Below, in pieces: positions 19,799-30,480 of a DNA stretch of 64,000 bases. The stretch lies in the NCBI GenBank assembly GCA_047967505.1, contig CM106541.1; one strand, 5' to 3'. Both the position numbers and the translations under genes were made by a program. The stretch comes from Dipteris shenzhenensis. Lineage: Eukaryota; Polypodiophyta; Polypodiopsida; Gleicheniales. Below the pieces are notes generated by a model. It saw nothing but the letters and a program-made list of their open reading frames with translations, did no database searches and was not told where the DNA came from. The stretch's first letter is position 1. Each line of letters begins with the position of its first letter.

Positions 19799-22700
19799 TC
19801 AAGGAAAGGATTTAGCCTCTTGACCGACTTTATCCAGCCAAGCCACAATGTCCCTTATGGTAGGCCTTTTCAGAGGATCAGGATTTATACATGGGCAAGC
19901 CACATCTAAAACCTGCAACATCTGCTCTTCATGGCCCTTATTTCGCAGCACGCTATCAAAAATCTCCTCAGGTGTGCCATTCATCCTCCACTGTTGCACC
20001 CACGCAACAAGATCAGCAGCTCCTCTGGCCTTACAAACATCCACAGGACGCTTTCGTGTGAGCAGCTCCAGCAGGACCACCCCAAAGCTGTACACATCAC
20101 CCCTTGGCGTTGCATTCAAAGCGAGGCTGTACTCTGGAGGAATATATCCCAACGTACCTACCAACTCAGTAGTCACGTGAGTATCCGTCGACATCATCAA
20201 CCTTGCTAAACCAAAATCAGCCAAATGAGCTTCAAACCTCTCGTCTAACAAAATGTTGCTGGATTTTATATCTCGATGTACGATATGAGGATCACAAATT
20301 TGATGGAGGTACGCCAGGCCGTGTGCTGCACCTTGCGCTATCTTCAGCCGCATTGGCCAGTCCAGACATGTGCCACCATCAATCCTCTCATGAAGCCAGT
20401 AATCAAGGCTTCCATTCTCCATGTATGAATACAATAGCAGCCTGTCGTTTCCAATTTGAAAATACCCTTGCAAAGAAACCAAATTCTTGTGTTGAGCCTT
20501 GGAAAGAGCCTCCACCTCGGCTCTAAACTCCCGCTCCATCTGCCCACAATCGCCGGTCAGTTTCTTAACCGCGAGCCTCGACCCATTTGCTAAGTCTGCT
20601 CTGTAGACCAAACCAAATCCTCCACATCCAACTATGTTTGCTGAATCAAAATTGCTGGTCGCTTTAAAAAGGTCAGACACAGAAATTTTTCCCTGGCTGT
20701 GGAAGAGTTCCACAGAAAAGCTCAGAGCCTCCGCGAGACATTGAGGACCATCCGTATCCCTAAAGCTGAGATTCCCCTGATACACAACATTCCGCCTGGA
20801 CAGTTTCCAAGAGAGCCCGGCCACCACCACTGCAGTGAGACCGATCACCAAGCTGATTGGGACCAGAATTGCAATTCTGGAAGCAGATGGACTCCGGCCA
20901 TACACTGAGGATATCATAGGTGCCTCGTCCTTTTTGCCGCAGGGAGGAAGAGGAGCACCGCAAAGGCCGGGATTATCCTCGTAGCTTTTCGTCGAAAACG
21001 TTAAGAACTGGTTACCCAAAGGGACAGGACCGGCCAGATTGTTATATGACACATTGAAGTAGGCAAGAAAGGTCAGTTGGGACAGCGATGGAGGTATCGA
21101 GCCTGTGAGATTGTTACACGATAGATCCAGATTCTCGAGATCCGTTAGACTTGCCATTGTCTCAGGAATGCTGCCAGACAAGTTATTGAAGCTGAGATCG
21201 AGATTAAGAAGCATCTTGAAATTACCCACCTGTAAAGGAATCGGTCCTACGAGCAAATTGTGCGAAAGGTAAAGCGTTGTTGGGAATGCAGACACTTGCG
21301 TGTACTGCAACTCGGGAGAATCAACCTTTTGCCTTATGGCCAGATTACTTACCACAGCCTGCAATCCAGCTGTATCGTCATCTCCACGTGCTGGAGTGGG
21401 CAGGTCAAACAGCTGAGGAGGTATGAAGCCCGAGAAAGAATTGTTGGACAAATCCATGTAAAACAGATGCCGAAAGCTCCCCAACCAGCTTGGAAGCGGA
21501 CCATGTAAACGGTTCCAAGACAGGTCTAGAACCTGTAGCTTCGTACAGTTCCTCAACCAGTTAGGGATAACCCCAGAAAAGTTGACATTCCCGAGAGCCA
21601 GCACCTGCAAATTCGTGAGGCCATTGACGGAATCCGGAAGCGCTTCGCTGAACTCATTTTTTGACAGAATCAGGCTGACCAATTGTGTGTTGTCCGTCAG
21701 AGAGCTGAAGCTGCCACTCAAATGGTTGCTGGAGAGCAGAAGTGCAGACAGGTTCCTCAATTCGTTTATGAGAGGCGGAATCACTCCCGTGAAGTTATTT
21801 TTTGCCACGTTCAGGCTCTGGAGAGCTGTACACTGCGTCAATGAAGCAGGAATAGATCCAGTGAATTTGTTACTGTTGAGATCCACCATCTCCAGGTCTG
21901 ACAATTTCCCCCAGTCCATACTGATTTCACCCTCAAATTGATTGCTGTTTGCCGTGAAAACCTTCAACTTGGAGCACGCAGTTAGACTTGAAGGCAAAAC
22001 ACCGTCAAGATTATTGCTACCCAACAAAAGCCATGTAAGATTTACCAAGCTGCCAACAGCCGCATCCAGAGTCCCTGAGAAGTTATTGTTTGCTAAGCAA
22101 AGCTTTATCAAAGAGCTCAGCTTAAAAAGGTCGCTAGGAATAGAACCCACCAAGTGATTGCTTCCCAAATCCAAGACCTGAAGATGGACACAGTCTCCAA
22201 GCCCCTCGTCGACGGAACCTGAAAATCCATTGTAAGAGAAGTCGAGGATCGTAACGTTGTGCCCACCCTGGCACACATCCGTCGGCACCCTTCCATTCAG
22301 GGAATTATTGCTCGCGCCAAAGCGCACCAGAGAACTGAAATTTCTTAAGGAGGGGAGACTGCCGGTGAAAGAGTTACTCGATATGTTGAGGACCTGCAAT
22401 GTTGGAAGGTTCCCTATTACAGACACGGGACCTGAAAGATTATTACCACTGAGATCAAGCTGCTTCAGCTGGAAGAGGGAAGTCAGTTCCCCAGGCAAAG
22501 TACCGTGAAGAGAATTATTCGACACGTTGCAAACCTGAAGGGCAGTCAGGTTGCTCAACGAAGAAGGAAGAGTGCCGTTGAGCCCCATCCCTGGTAGCGA
22601 GATATTCACTACTCTCGGCGCGACTGAGCCATCGCAAGTCACGCCAACCCACTCACAGCAGCTGACATTTGTGTTCCAGGTCGTTAGAGAGGAGCCCCCA

Positions 22701-22930
22701 ACATGGTCTCTGAAATCTAACAGAGCTGTGAGGTCCTCCTCGTCACATGCATTCGACGCTCTTCCGTCGGCATTCCCACTGGTTTGTGGGACATCTATAG
22801 ATGACATCGCGGGCAGGCCATCCAGGAGGGAAACTAGCAAGAGAGAAAATACGATTATATACATGCTGGAGGGAGAAACGAACTTGGCCCTCTTTACAAA
22901 GGGAGCACCGAGGCCACAAGGAAAGCACAA
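19799..22930 (-). CDS. LRR receptor-like kinase, PSKR/PSY1R-like (LRR-X type)
   Basis: An intact 1043-residue single-exon frame. Residues 23-41 form a hydrophobic signal peptide beginning at Met23 (ATG at 22864). The annotated Met1 adds 22 residues before it, so Met23 may be the true start. The LRR N-terminal cap is at about 63-100 with Cys91, Cys92 and Cys99. LRRs run from about 105 to 640 and are broken at about 507-552 by the island domain, with the 'FPTTLYLSHN' re-entry typical of phytosulfokine/PSY1 receptors. Then follow 'NPGLCG', a transmembrane helix (about 686-708) and a Ser/Thr kinase. The kinase has GCGGFG (768-773), Lys789, HRD with Asp887, DFG 905-907 and PPE 931-933, all present. 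Its expected role is sensing a sulfated peptide at the plasma membrane. The exact ligand is inference. Confidence 0.93.
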   Translation of the reverse strand: MCFPCGLGAPFVKRAKFVSPSSMYIIVFSLLLVSLLDGLPAMSSIDVPQTSGNADGRASNACDEEDLTALLDFRDHVGGSSLTTWNTNVSCCEWVGVTCDGSVAPRVVNISLPGMGLNGTLPSSLSNLTALQVCNVSNNSLHGTLPGELTSLFQLKQLDLSGNNLSGPVSVIGNLPTLQVLNISSNSFTGSLPSLRNFSSLVRFGASNNSLNGRVPTDVCQGGHNVTILDFSYNGFSGSVDEGLGDCVHLQVLDLGSNHLVGSIPSDLFKLSSLIKLCLANNNFSGTLDAAVGSLVNLTWLLLGSNNLDGVLPSSLTACSKLKVFTANSNQFEGEISMDWGKLSDLEMVDLNSNKFTGSIPASLTQCTALQSLNVAKNNFTGVIPPLINELRNLSALLLSSNHLSGSFSSLTDNTQLVSLILSKNEFSEALPDSVNGLTNLQVLALGNVNFSGVIPNWLRNCTKLQVLDLSWNRLHGPLPSWLGSFRHLFYMDLSNNSFSGFIPPQLFDLPTPARGDDDTAGLQAVVSNLAIRQKVDSPELQYTQVSAFPTTLYLSHNLLVGPIPLQVGNFKMLLNLDLSFNNLSGSIPETMASLTDLENLDLSCNNLTGSIPPSLSQLTFLAYFNVSYNNLAGPVPLGNQFLTFSTKSYEDNPGLCGAPLPPCGKKDEAPMISSVYGRSPSASRIAILVPISLVIGLTAVVVAGLSWKLSRRNVVYQGNLSFRDTDGPQCLAEALSFSVELFHSQGKISVSDLFKATSNFDSANIVGCGGFGLVYRADLANGSRLAVKKLTGDCGQMEREFRAEVEALSKAQHKNLVSLQGYFQIGNDRLLLYSYMENGSLDYWLHERIDGGTCLDWPMRLKIAQGAAHGLAYLHQICDPHIVHRDIKSSNILLDERFEAHLADFGLARLMMSTDTHVTTELVGTLGYIPPEYSLALNATPRGDVYSFGVVLLELLTRKRPVDVCKARGAADLVAWVQQWRMNGTPEEIFDSVLRNKGHEEQMLQVLDVACPCINPDPLKRPTIRDIVAWLDKVGQEAKSFP

Positions 22931-23961
22931 ACCGGTGCATGGAGTAACCGAGAAGAGAAGCAGTTAAACAAGAATGGAAACTGGCCTGGGGCAAGGGCGA
23001 GCAGTGGCATTGGAAGGTTTAGTGGAATACAGAGGAGCAAACAAGAGGGAAGGGCACGGGCACGGTGCGAGGGAGTGAGAAAGGGGAAAGAGGGGCACGA
23101 AGGAGACTATAGGGAAGGGCCAAGCTGGGTAGCTGTTGTGGCGATCAGACAATAAAGAGCTCGTGAGTAGGGAGAGACAGGTGCGCGGTCTCCATACAGA
23201 GTACCAACAAGAGGTATGGAAAATTAGGAGGCACGCTGCATGCAGTTGGCGAGCTACTTGATAGTAGCTATCGCAGTCACTGAGGATGAAAGCACCAATT
23301 TGGTTGTGGTAAGAGCGTGGGTGGAGAGATGAGAGCGATGCAAGTGCAGCAGAGTGAGAGGGTCTGGTGTGGGGAGATGGTTGTCAATACCACAACATTG
23401 CAGGAACAGAGCATCGGCAGATGAATCTGAGTGAAGAAGAGGAAGAAGAAGAAGACGCACGTAGAAGAATGGAGAAGACGAAGGGAGGAGAGGGGGACTT
23501 TGAGACGTCCGACCCGAGAGCGTCGAGGGTTGGACGTCAGAGGAGGAGAGGAAAGCAGAAAATTCAACGCTTTGAAAAGCGCAGAAAAATACAAGGCAGG
23601 CCGCCAAATCGAGGAGGAGGAAGCTGGTGGGATACTACGAGAGTTCCATAAACAAACACCGGAGCGGGTGCCCAAGAAATTTGCATGCCGATTGCTATGC
23701 GGGATCGATGCAAGAAAGGTTGGAACTTGGACTTATAGAAGTGGGGAAAACAAGGGGAGGGAACAGGGCAAAGGGCAAACAGGGGAAAGCTTAAGATGAA
23801 GACTTTGAAGTTTGAAGATGAAGATGAAGATGAAGATGAAGATGAAAAGGAAGACGAAGGTGGTAAAAAGGAGGGATTTTGCTGCCACAAACAGTGTGTT
23901 GTGTTGTGGGATTTAGGCTGGTGCGATGTGACGAGCTGCCCACCTTGGATTTCGATGCTCG

Positions 23962-23965
<4 letters not shown>
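22931..23965 (-). other. Upstream region of the receptor kinase
   Basis: This is the presumed promoter and 5' UTR of the minus-strand kinase. It is strongly strand-asymmetric: plus is purine-rich, so the transcript would be pyrimidine-rich. It includes GAA/GAG runs at 23425-23480. I could not single out a TATA box. Frames on both strands here are low-complexity and not supported. Confidence 0.45.
23808..23860 (+). repeat. (GAAGAT)n microsatellite
   Basis: About seven imperfect GATGAA/GAAGAT units. On the minus strand it reads as ATCTTC. It encodes the His-Leu run of a spurious minus-strand frame. Confidence 0.85.

Positions 23966-23993
<28 letters not shown>
23966..23993 (+). repeat. (CT)n microsatellite upstream of the kinase
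   Basis: An uninterrupted CT run, GA on the kinase strand, about 1 kb upstream of its start. GA repeats can bind BBR/BPC factors in plant promoters, but whether this one does is inference. Confidence 0.8.
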
Positions 23994-23997
<4 letters not shown>

Positions 23998-24600
23998 AAT
24001 GAGCCATCGCCACCACCACCTCCTCTTCCACCGTAGCTTGCTAAATTCACGCATGCCACCTTTCACCGCCATTCCTCCTCCTCCCCCTCCCCTACGTACC
24101 CCTGCTTGCACGACTCCTCCCGTCTTCCGAGACGTATTCCATCCCCCACTCTGCCCAATTCCCATCGCCCACCCCCCACTTCCGCCTTTGCTTCCATGGT
24201 CCTGTTGCTTTATTAGCTCTGCACAGAACAGCCCAGTATGTGGAGCTCGAACGCTATGGTCGTGTGACTCCTGTTGCTTTAATTCTGCATAGAAGCGAAA
24301 GTGGTGCGCCGTAGGCTCCCGCCGCCAAGCTTTAGAACTCGGAACGTCGGGAGAGGTTGATGAGGGCTGCGGGGTTGAGCTCTTTTTCGAAGGGCGTGGC
24401 GAGAAGTGATGAGCGTTGAGGAGAGAGCGGCAACGGTTGGCTGAGGGGGGCAGGGGCGTGGGGAGAGGAGGGGAGAGGACGAAGGCAACCAACCATAACC
24501 ATGGGCGATTTCCAAAGCGCTGCCTTGTGTTTGTGCTCTGTACCACTGTACAGTTTTGTGTACCGTAATTTCGTAGTCCATCGTGACACATTGTTTAGCC
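23994..24600. other. GC-rich region with one long low-complexity frame
   Basis: A 266-codon minus frame (23791-24591) crosses the microsatellites and gives Arg/Gly/Pro/His-rich peptide without any family motif. It contains a partial local duplication ('CCTGTTGCTTTA' blocks near 24206 and 24271). It may be distal promoter. Confidence 0.4.
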
Positions 24601-27600
24601 CCTATATTAAACTCCATTTACAAATTTCCCTCGGGAACTGCATTGCACTTCCCATGAATTTTTTTTTTAAATCACTAATTTAGTCCTCCCCCCTGACACT
24701 CGTGACAAAACTCGCCGTTTGACCCGTCGTACCCCAGCTCAACCCCCCCACCCCACCCTTTGACATAGCCCTCGTTACAATTTACAAACATGAACTTGCA
24801 AGGACTGCTTCCTTACAGTGCATTCCTTGGACGCTATGGAAAAATAGCCTCCATATGCTCCCATGTTTGTAAACTTGTAAGCGTGCATTCCCATGATGCC
24901 AATGTAAGGGTTGAGAGATCTTAGCCTCAAAAATCTAGAGGAGGTGACAACTTAGCCAGACTAGTCTGCATGGCTGAAACTACAACAATCCAATTTCAGG
25001 CTTATGTCTTCCAGATTCCCCGATGTTAAAGGCACCTCCTGGAACCATGGCACAAAGCTTGGAAACTCCATTTTCAAATCCGAAATGTGGAAATCACTAC
25101 CCCTCTAAGGAGGATCAAAGCTGCTTCCTTAGAGCACATTCCTACTATCCAAAGAAAAATAGCCTGAATATACTCTAGATCCTGCTAGTGGGAACGTCTT
25201 TGCATCTTTGACATCTTAGCTCCAATGCACTAAACTATCGAAGAATCAGGCTTCTTGCAGCAAAACTGAAGCAACTCATTGGCTCAATCTCTCTGAAATG
25301 CCCTCCCTCCCTATTTTTACTTTTAACGTCGTCCAAATCCTCAATGTTAATGGGAGCTTCTTTGCAACCAATCATGACTATGGAATTCATGGGGTGAGGC
25401 TATTCTTTGCCTCTCCACAAATTTCAAGAGTGCAATTCCACCTGCACTACATCAATAGATTGTGTACTCACGCTTCAAATCGTATCCCTCAAAATTTTAA
25501 CATGGTCTCATAAGTAGACACATGAAAGCACAAATGAGCTCAAACAATTTGTGTTTTAATCATAAGAGCCAATCCATTTGCCAACCATGGAGATCTCCCT
25601 ATTGAGGATTCAAGTACTTTTCAAGATCCACGATTTTATTGTAAGAAATTCCCATATGTGCTTCATCACAGTTTAGCATTGATTACAATACTTGATTGAG
25701 GTTTTTAACATCATGAAAGGTAAGAATGGCTCACATAGCTCCTAATTTGGACAAAATATAAAACCCCCCAAGGAAGTACCATTTCAAATTAGTGGTCTAT
25801 AACTATGTCCACCAATTTATTCTATTGAGTATGTTCCCCTTGTTAGTGAAAAATTGGAAATTCTCATTCATTAGTTCCAACCCTACACAAATTCCTTCAA
25901 TTAACATATGTTAGAAGGGCCCCTAAAAAAATCATATAAGGTAAGCCCCGGTAAAAATTAATGTAAGGTAAGCCCCCCGCAAAAATTAATGTAAGGTAAG
26001 CCCTCTGCGAAAATTCACATAAGGTAAGCCCCTTTCAAAAGTTAATCTCCCCCCTCCTTCCCACAACTTGCCTTTGTCATTGTAGTCTCTCTTCCCTCCC
26101 ATGTCCTTGCCCTTCTAACCTTCTTTTCCCCTACCCTTCCAGCCTTCTTTTCCCCTCCCTATTCTTCTTTGTTTGCTTGTCTTCCTGTCGATCTTCCTCC
26201 ATTCAAAGGCGGAGTGCACGTCACTCTTATCTACCATTTTTTTTTTAATTGAGTAACCACAATAAAAGACAACTTTGAAAAACCATGCATTGAATACATA
26301 GTCTAAGGCTTGGCGTGCCACGCATCCCCATGTTCCCATCGAGAACCTACCCAATATTTTTCCATCAAAGTGAGTGACCAAGACAATGGTAGAATAGGTG
26401 CCCATTTTTTAAAATATAAACACCCTATTTGAATACATAAATTGCTCTAACATGGGGTAGTGAGCCCTAAGTATATTTATCACTAGGGGAATACCCCCAT
26501 GCAATTGTTGGCCACCCTAGTCTACAAGGTTGTGCCCATTAAAATCTAGCTCGTGTGATACGCTAAAAGGTTTCATATGGGAATGTGATTAATACAAGCC
26601 TTTCATGCCTGACCACAGCCCCCATAAATATACTCAGCCTTCTAAAAAATAAAATAAAAATATGCAAGCCTTTCATGTCAAAGCACATCAAACTTCAAAG
26701 GGTAAGTGTATTCACAAGGGAGACTAACCATGGCTTTTCCTAGAACTAAAGCCGTGAAAAATTAAACCATAGTACACTAGTTGACTAAAATATCAAACTC
26801 CCATGTGCTTCATAGTGGTGGGTACATGCATGACGTAGAAGCCTCAAGAGACATGCACGCCCTACATTAGGTCTCTCGACAACTATTTCAAGGAACAAAT
26901 AGAATTAATTGGTGCCTTTGCATAGCTATTCCACCACATCATCCATGTGATGCTACATTTCTTAATCTTAACAAGGCACTTCCATATCTTCACTTTCCCT
27001 TTACACTATCAAATAATAGCAAGCCATGCATGCTTTCTTCTCTCTTTACACATCCTAAACTTTTTAGATGTAGACACTTCACCTTACCCTAGCAAATATC
27101 CTCACCATAGAAACATTTCATTCTTCTCATTTGCAATTTGGAAAGCTTATACCATGCATGATTTGGTGGAATCCATCAAAAGAGTATAAAGTGCATCTAC
27201 TCAAGAAGTGGAGACCATTGACTTCCAAAAGTAGTTCCACCATTATTGACATAGCACTAGGTATGCCCATTAAACACCATTTATTTCTCACCTTTTTTTT
27301 GTGAGGATGTGAAAGTTGATGTGTTTCAAGCTTGTACTAATTGTAAATCTGAGATAAGATTTCCATCTCATCTCAAAAGAAAGGCAATCTTTGGATCATA
27401 AAGAAAGGGCTGCCATGATCTGATCACAAAATCAAGGTAGGAAGATTGTCAACATATCTCTTACAAATGTCAAAAAGTTAAGGAAGGGTTATTGATGCAA
27501 TTTTGATTTAATCCTCTATCAATGAAACCCTTATAGTAGATTCAATGAACATTGTGTGGTATGGGTTTAAAGGAATTGGGCACAACCTCTACGTCCAACA

Positions 27601-27650
27601 ACTATTTACATTGAGGAGCCATAGCATAGTAAGCGTTAGTATTTCCACAA
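24601..27650. other. Gene-poor stretch
   Basis: AT-rich, without frames above background or recognisable transposon domains. The only structured element is the 28-bp repeat at 25933-26041. Confidence 0.5.
25933..26041 (+). repeat. 28-bp tandem repeat (about four copies)
   Basis: Units run GTAAGGTAAGCCCC...AAAATTAAT. The two central units are exactly 28 bp and the outer ones are diverged. Each unit contains GGTAAG, which resembles a plant 5' splice site. Confidence 0.85.
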
Positions 27651-27654
27651 TGTA

Positions 27655-28353
27655 CTTGCATGTGCATGTGCATGTGTGCACGCACGTATGCATGATGCAT
27701 GCATGTGCATGCATGTGTCTGTGCACACACGTATGCATGCATGTGTGTGTGCACGTGCTGATGGGCGTGCTCATGCATCCACGTGCCTGTGCATGTACAT
27801 GCATTGTGGTGTGCATGTGCGTGTGTGCGCATGCAAGCATGTGCATGCACGTGCATGTGTGCATAGGGTGTGTGTACGTGCATGTGGATATGTATACATG
27901 CATGTATGCACATGCAATATGTGTGGTGGCATGCAACCAACCACACACATATGAGTGCATTGTGCATGTGCATGTACATGCATTGTGCTATGCATGTGCG
28001 TGTGTGTGCATGCAATCATGTGCATGCATGTGCATGTGTGCATAGGGTGTGCGTATGTGCATGTGGACATGTATACATGCATGTATGCACATGAAATATG
28101 TGTGGTGGCATGCAACCACACACATATGAGTGCATTGTGATATGTATACATGCATGTATGCACATGCAATATGTGTGGTGCATGCAACCACACACGTATG
28201 AGTGCATTGTGCATGTGCTACTTGATTCAACATGTTTTTAGGTTTATGCCTTCGTGCATTAATCATGTGCATGTCTATTTGTGTGGGCATGCACACACTT
28301 TGTGCGTGTGGGGGCGGGGGGGATAGGGGGCATGCATGTGCCTTTCTACATAT

Positions 28354-28357
<4 letters not shown>
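27655..28357. repeat. CATG/TGTG-rich cryptically simple block with ~180-bp higher-order repeat
   Basis: Alternating purine-pyrimidine sequence built from GCATGT, GTGTGC and ATGCAT. Within it, a unit of about 170-190 bp recurs at about 27790-27965 and 27968-28138, with a partial copy at 28139-28215. Each ends in a 'CACACACATATGAGTGCATTGTG' type segment. Long frames on both strands encode Cys/His/Met/Val repeats and are composition artefacts. Confidence 0.85.
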
Positions 28358-28408
<51 letters not shown>

Positions 28409-28454
28409 GCTCTCTCTTCCTCCCTCCCTCCCTCCCTCCCTCCCCCCCCCCCCC

Positions 28455-28507
<53 letters not shown>
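28358..28507 (+). repeat. (CT)n - (TCCC)n - C24 - (CT)n compound microsatellite
   Basis: A CT run of about 48 bp, a TCCC run, an uninterrupted run of 24 C at 28442-28465, then another CT run to 28507. The G24 on the minus strand could form G-quadruplex. Such runs are also prone to sequencing and assembly error. Confidence 0.9.
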
Positions 28508-28510
<3 letters not shown>

Positions 28511-28854
28511 GTGCACATGTAATGTGTGTTTGGGTGTGCCCACATGTGTACATGCACACATGTGTGCGTGTGCATGGGCATGTGTGTGTGCATGCGTGCA
28601 TGCTCACATGTGCATGTGCACGTGCACGCACATGCATGAGCGCATGTGCATGTGTGTGTGTGTACTCGTGTGCATGCATGCATGTGTGTGTCATGCATAC
28701 ATGCATGCACGTGTGTGTCCACACGTGTGTCCATGTGCGTGCATGTGTATGTGTTTGTGGGGCATGTGTGTGTGTGTTTGACTACAAAAAAAAAGGTGTG
28801 TGCTTGCAATTGCATGTGTGTGTGCATACCATGTGCATCATGTGTGTGTGTGTT

Positions 28855-28886
<32 letters not shown>

Positions 28887-28888
28887 GT
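28508..28888. repeat. TG/CATG-rich block ending in (GT)n(GA)n
   Basis: It continues the alternating CATGTG composition on the other side of the C24 run and ends with a GT run into a GA run at about 28843-28887. Confidence 0.85.
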
Positions 28889-30480
28889 GCTTGATATTCG
28901 CATGAAACATTAAAAATATTCATTCTGGTACCTTTTCAATAATACAACGATAATGGATGAACTTCTATAGCATATTATATTATGCATTGGGCAAAGGTGG
29001 GTGCATGTTTATCTTACACCTAAAATCCTTACTTTTTCTACAAAAAACATAAATTTTGTTGTGACTACATTTCATTCATGTGACATTTTTTAGTTTGAAC
29101 TTTCTCATGTTTCAAAAGGTCCTCTAAATATTGCAGTATTACGTTCTTTGAATATGGAAAGGTATTGTGTTCTAACTATATTAAAATGTCTAACTATATT
29201 AAAATCTTACTTTCTTTGAATATGGAAAGGGATTGTGTTCTAAATATATAAATATGTGGAGCACAAGTAGAAGAACGATTTAGAAAGGGCTCATATCACC
29301 ATGGTACATCCGCATGTAAACTTGGCTTCCTAAATCTTTTATCCATTTGAATTCCTATTGAAAAGTCTACATCACATTGGTTTCCTGTATAGAAATTCAA
29401 AGCTCAATGCTTCTTTCATTTTGTTTACTCTCAGAGCTTTTAATATATATTTCCTCGGTTTCAATGGACGTGAAACTTTCTTTCTCAAAGCAACATGAGA
29501 GAAGGAGAGCTTATCTCTCATTTTCTATGTTTGTTCATTTCTAGAATACTATTTCACGATTCTTAATTGGCCCCTACGTGATGACTACGAAGCTATAGCA
29601 ATATATGCCCACTTATGTGAAAACAGAGGATACAAATGTTTATGTATGTATCAAATCATGGTTTGAGACACATAATGAGACAACCCAAATATAGGTTCAA
29701 ATTCTTGGGATGGGAGATTGGATGTTGGAGGAGCACAAGACTAAATAAGACACCCACCCACCGGAAAGTAAAACTTTCTAGCTGTAAAATAGTAGTTGCC
29801 TTCTACTTACAAATAGTCCTCACTTCAAATAGCTAGAAAGCAGATCTTTTAAGCTTAGTTACTTCTGGCCACAAATAATCCTCCCCCAAAATCCCTCTCC
29901 CACTCCTTCTTCCCCACCTTTTAACAAATGTAATGCTAACATAACTTCTCTTTTCATGGTTTCTTATGATGTAAGATCACAATTTTCATTATTCTTTCTT
30001 GCATGGTCTTGAAAGATGCTACACAAAATCATTTTGTATAATGCAATGCACTATTGGTGGGTAAAGGTGCATATACATCCTATACACCTCCCATAGATAA
30101 ATCAAGATTATCATGCTAAATCTCCATTTCAAATATGACTATGGGGGCATACTGGATTGTGCAGTGCACAAGCAAGACAACAAAAGAAAGTATGCATGAG
30201 AAAAAATATATGGCCAAAGAGTATCATATGGCTAATGAAATATTTAATTAATATTTACAAATAAGTCAAAAAAGGGTACAATTTTGACATTGTATTTAAA
30301 GAAATAAGAAATATTGTGTCCAACACATGAATTCCAAGTATTTAAATCATTTAGCTTCATTGTAGTTTGCTTCAAAATCATTGCAAATTCTTTAAATTAC
30401 AAAAAAAACTTGCCGACTTCTAATAATCAAAATGAGGGGGGGTTAGACCCTTTTAAAAAAAGACCCGTTCAAAATTTGGC
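28889..30480. other. Gene-poor AT-rich stretch
   Basis: No frame or domain recognised. It contains a ~34-bp direct duplication at 29144-29245. Confidence 0.5.
29144..29245 (+). repeat. Direct duplication (~34 bp units, ~68 bp apart)
   Basis: TTCTTTGAATATGGAAAGG followed by ATTGTGTTCTAA occurs twice, with a 'CTAACTATATTAAAAT' segment duplicated between them. Confidence 0.75.

Noticed and set aside
20203-22967. Many plus-strand frames of 60-138 codons opposite the receptor kinase
   Set aside because: They are antisense shadows of a clearly conserved minus-strand gene.
23791-24591. 266-codon minus-strand frame
   Set aside because: It crosses CT and GAAGAT microsatellites. Its composition is Arg/Gly/His-rich, without a domain and with no continuity of character. 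It lies in the probable upstream region of the receptor kinase.
27545-28923. Long Cys/His/Met-rich frames on both strands (up to 311 codons)
   Set aside because: They are read through CATG/TGTG and CT simple repeats on both strands at once, and the peptide composition follows from the repeat. No domain is present.
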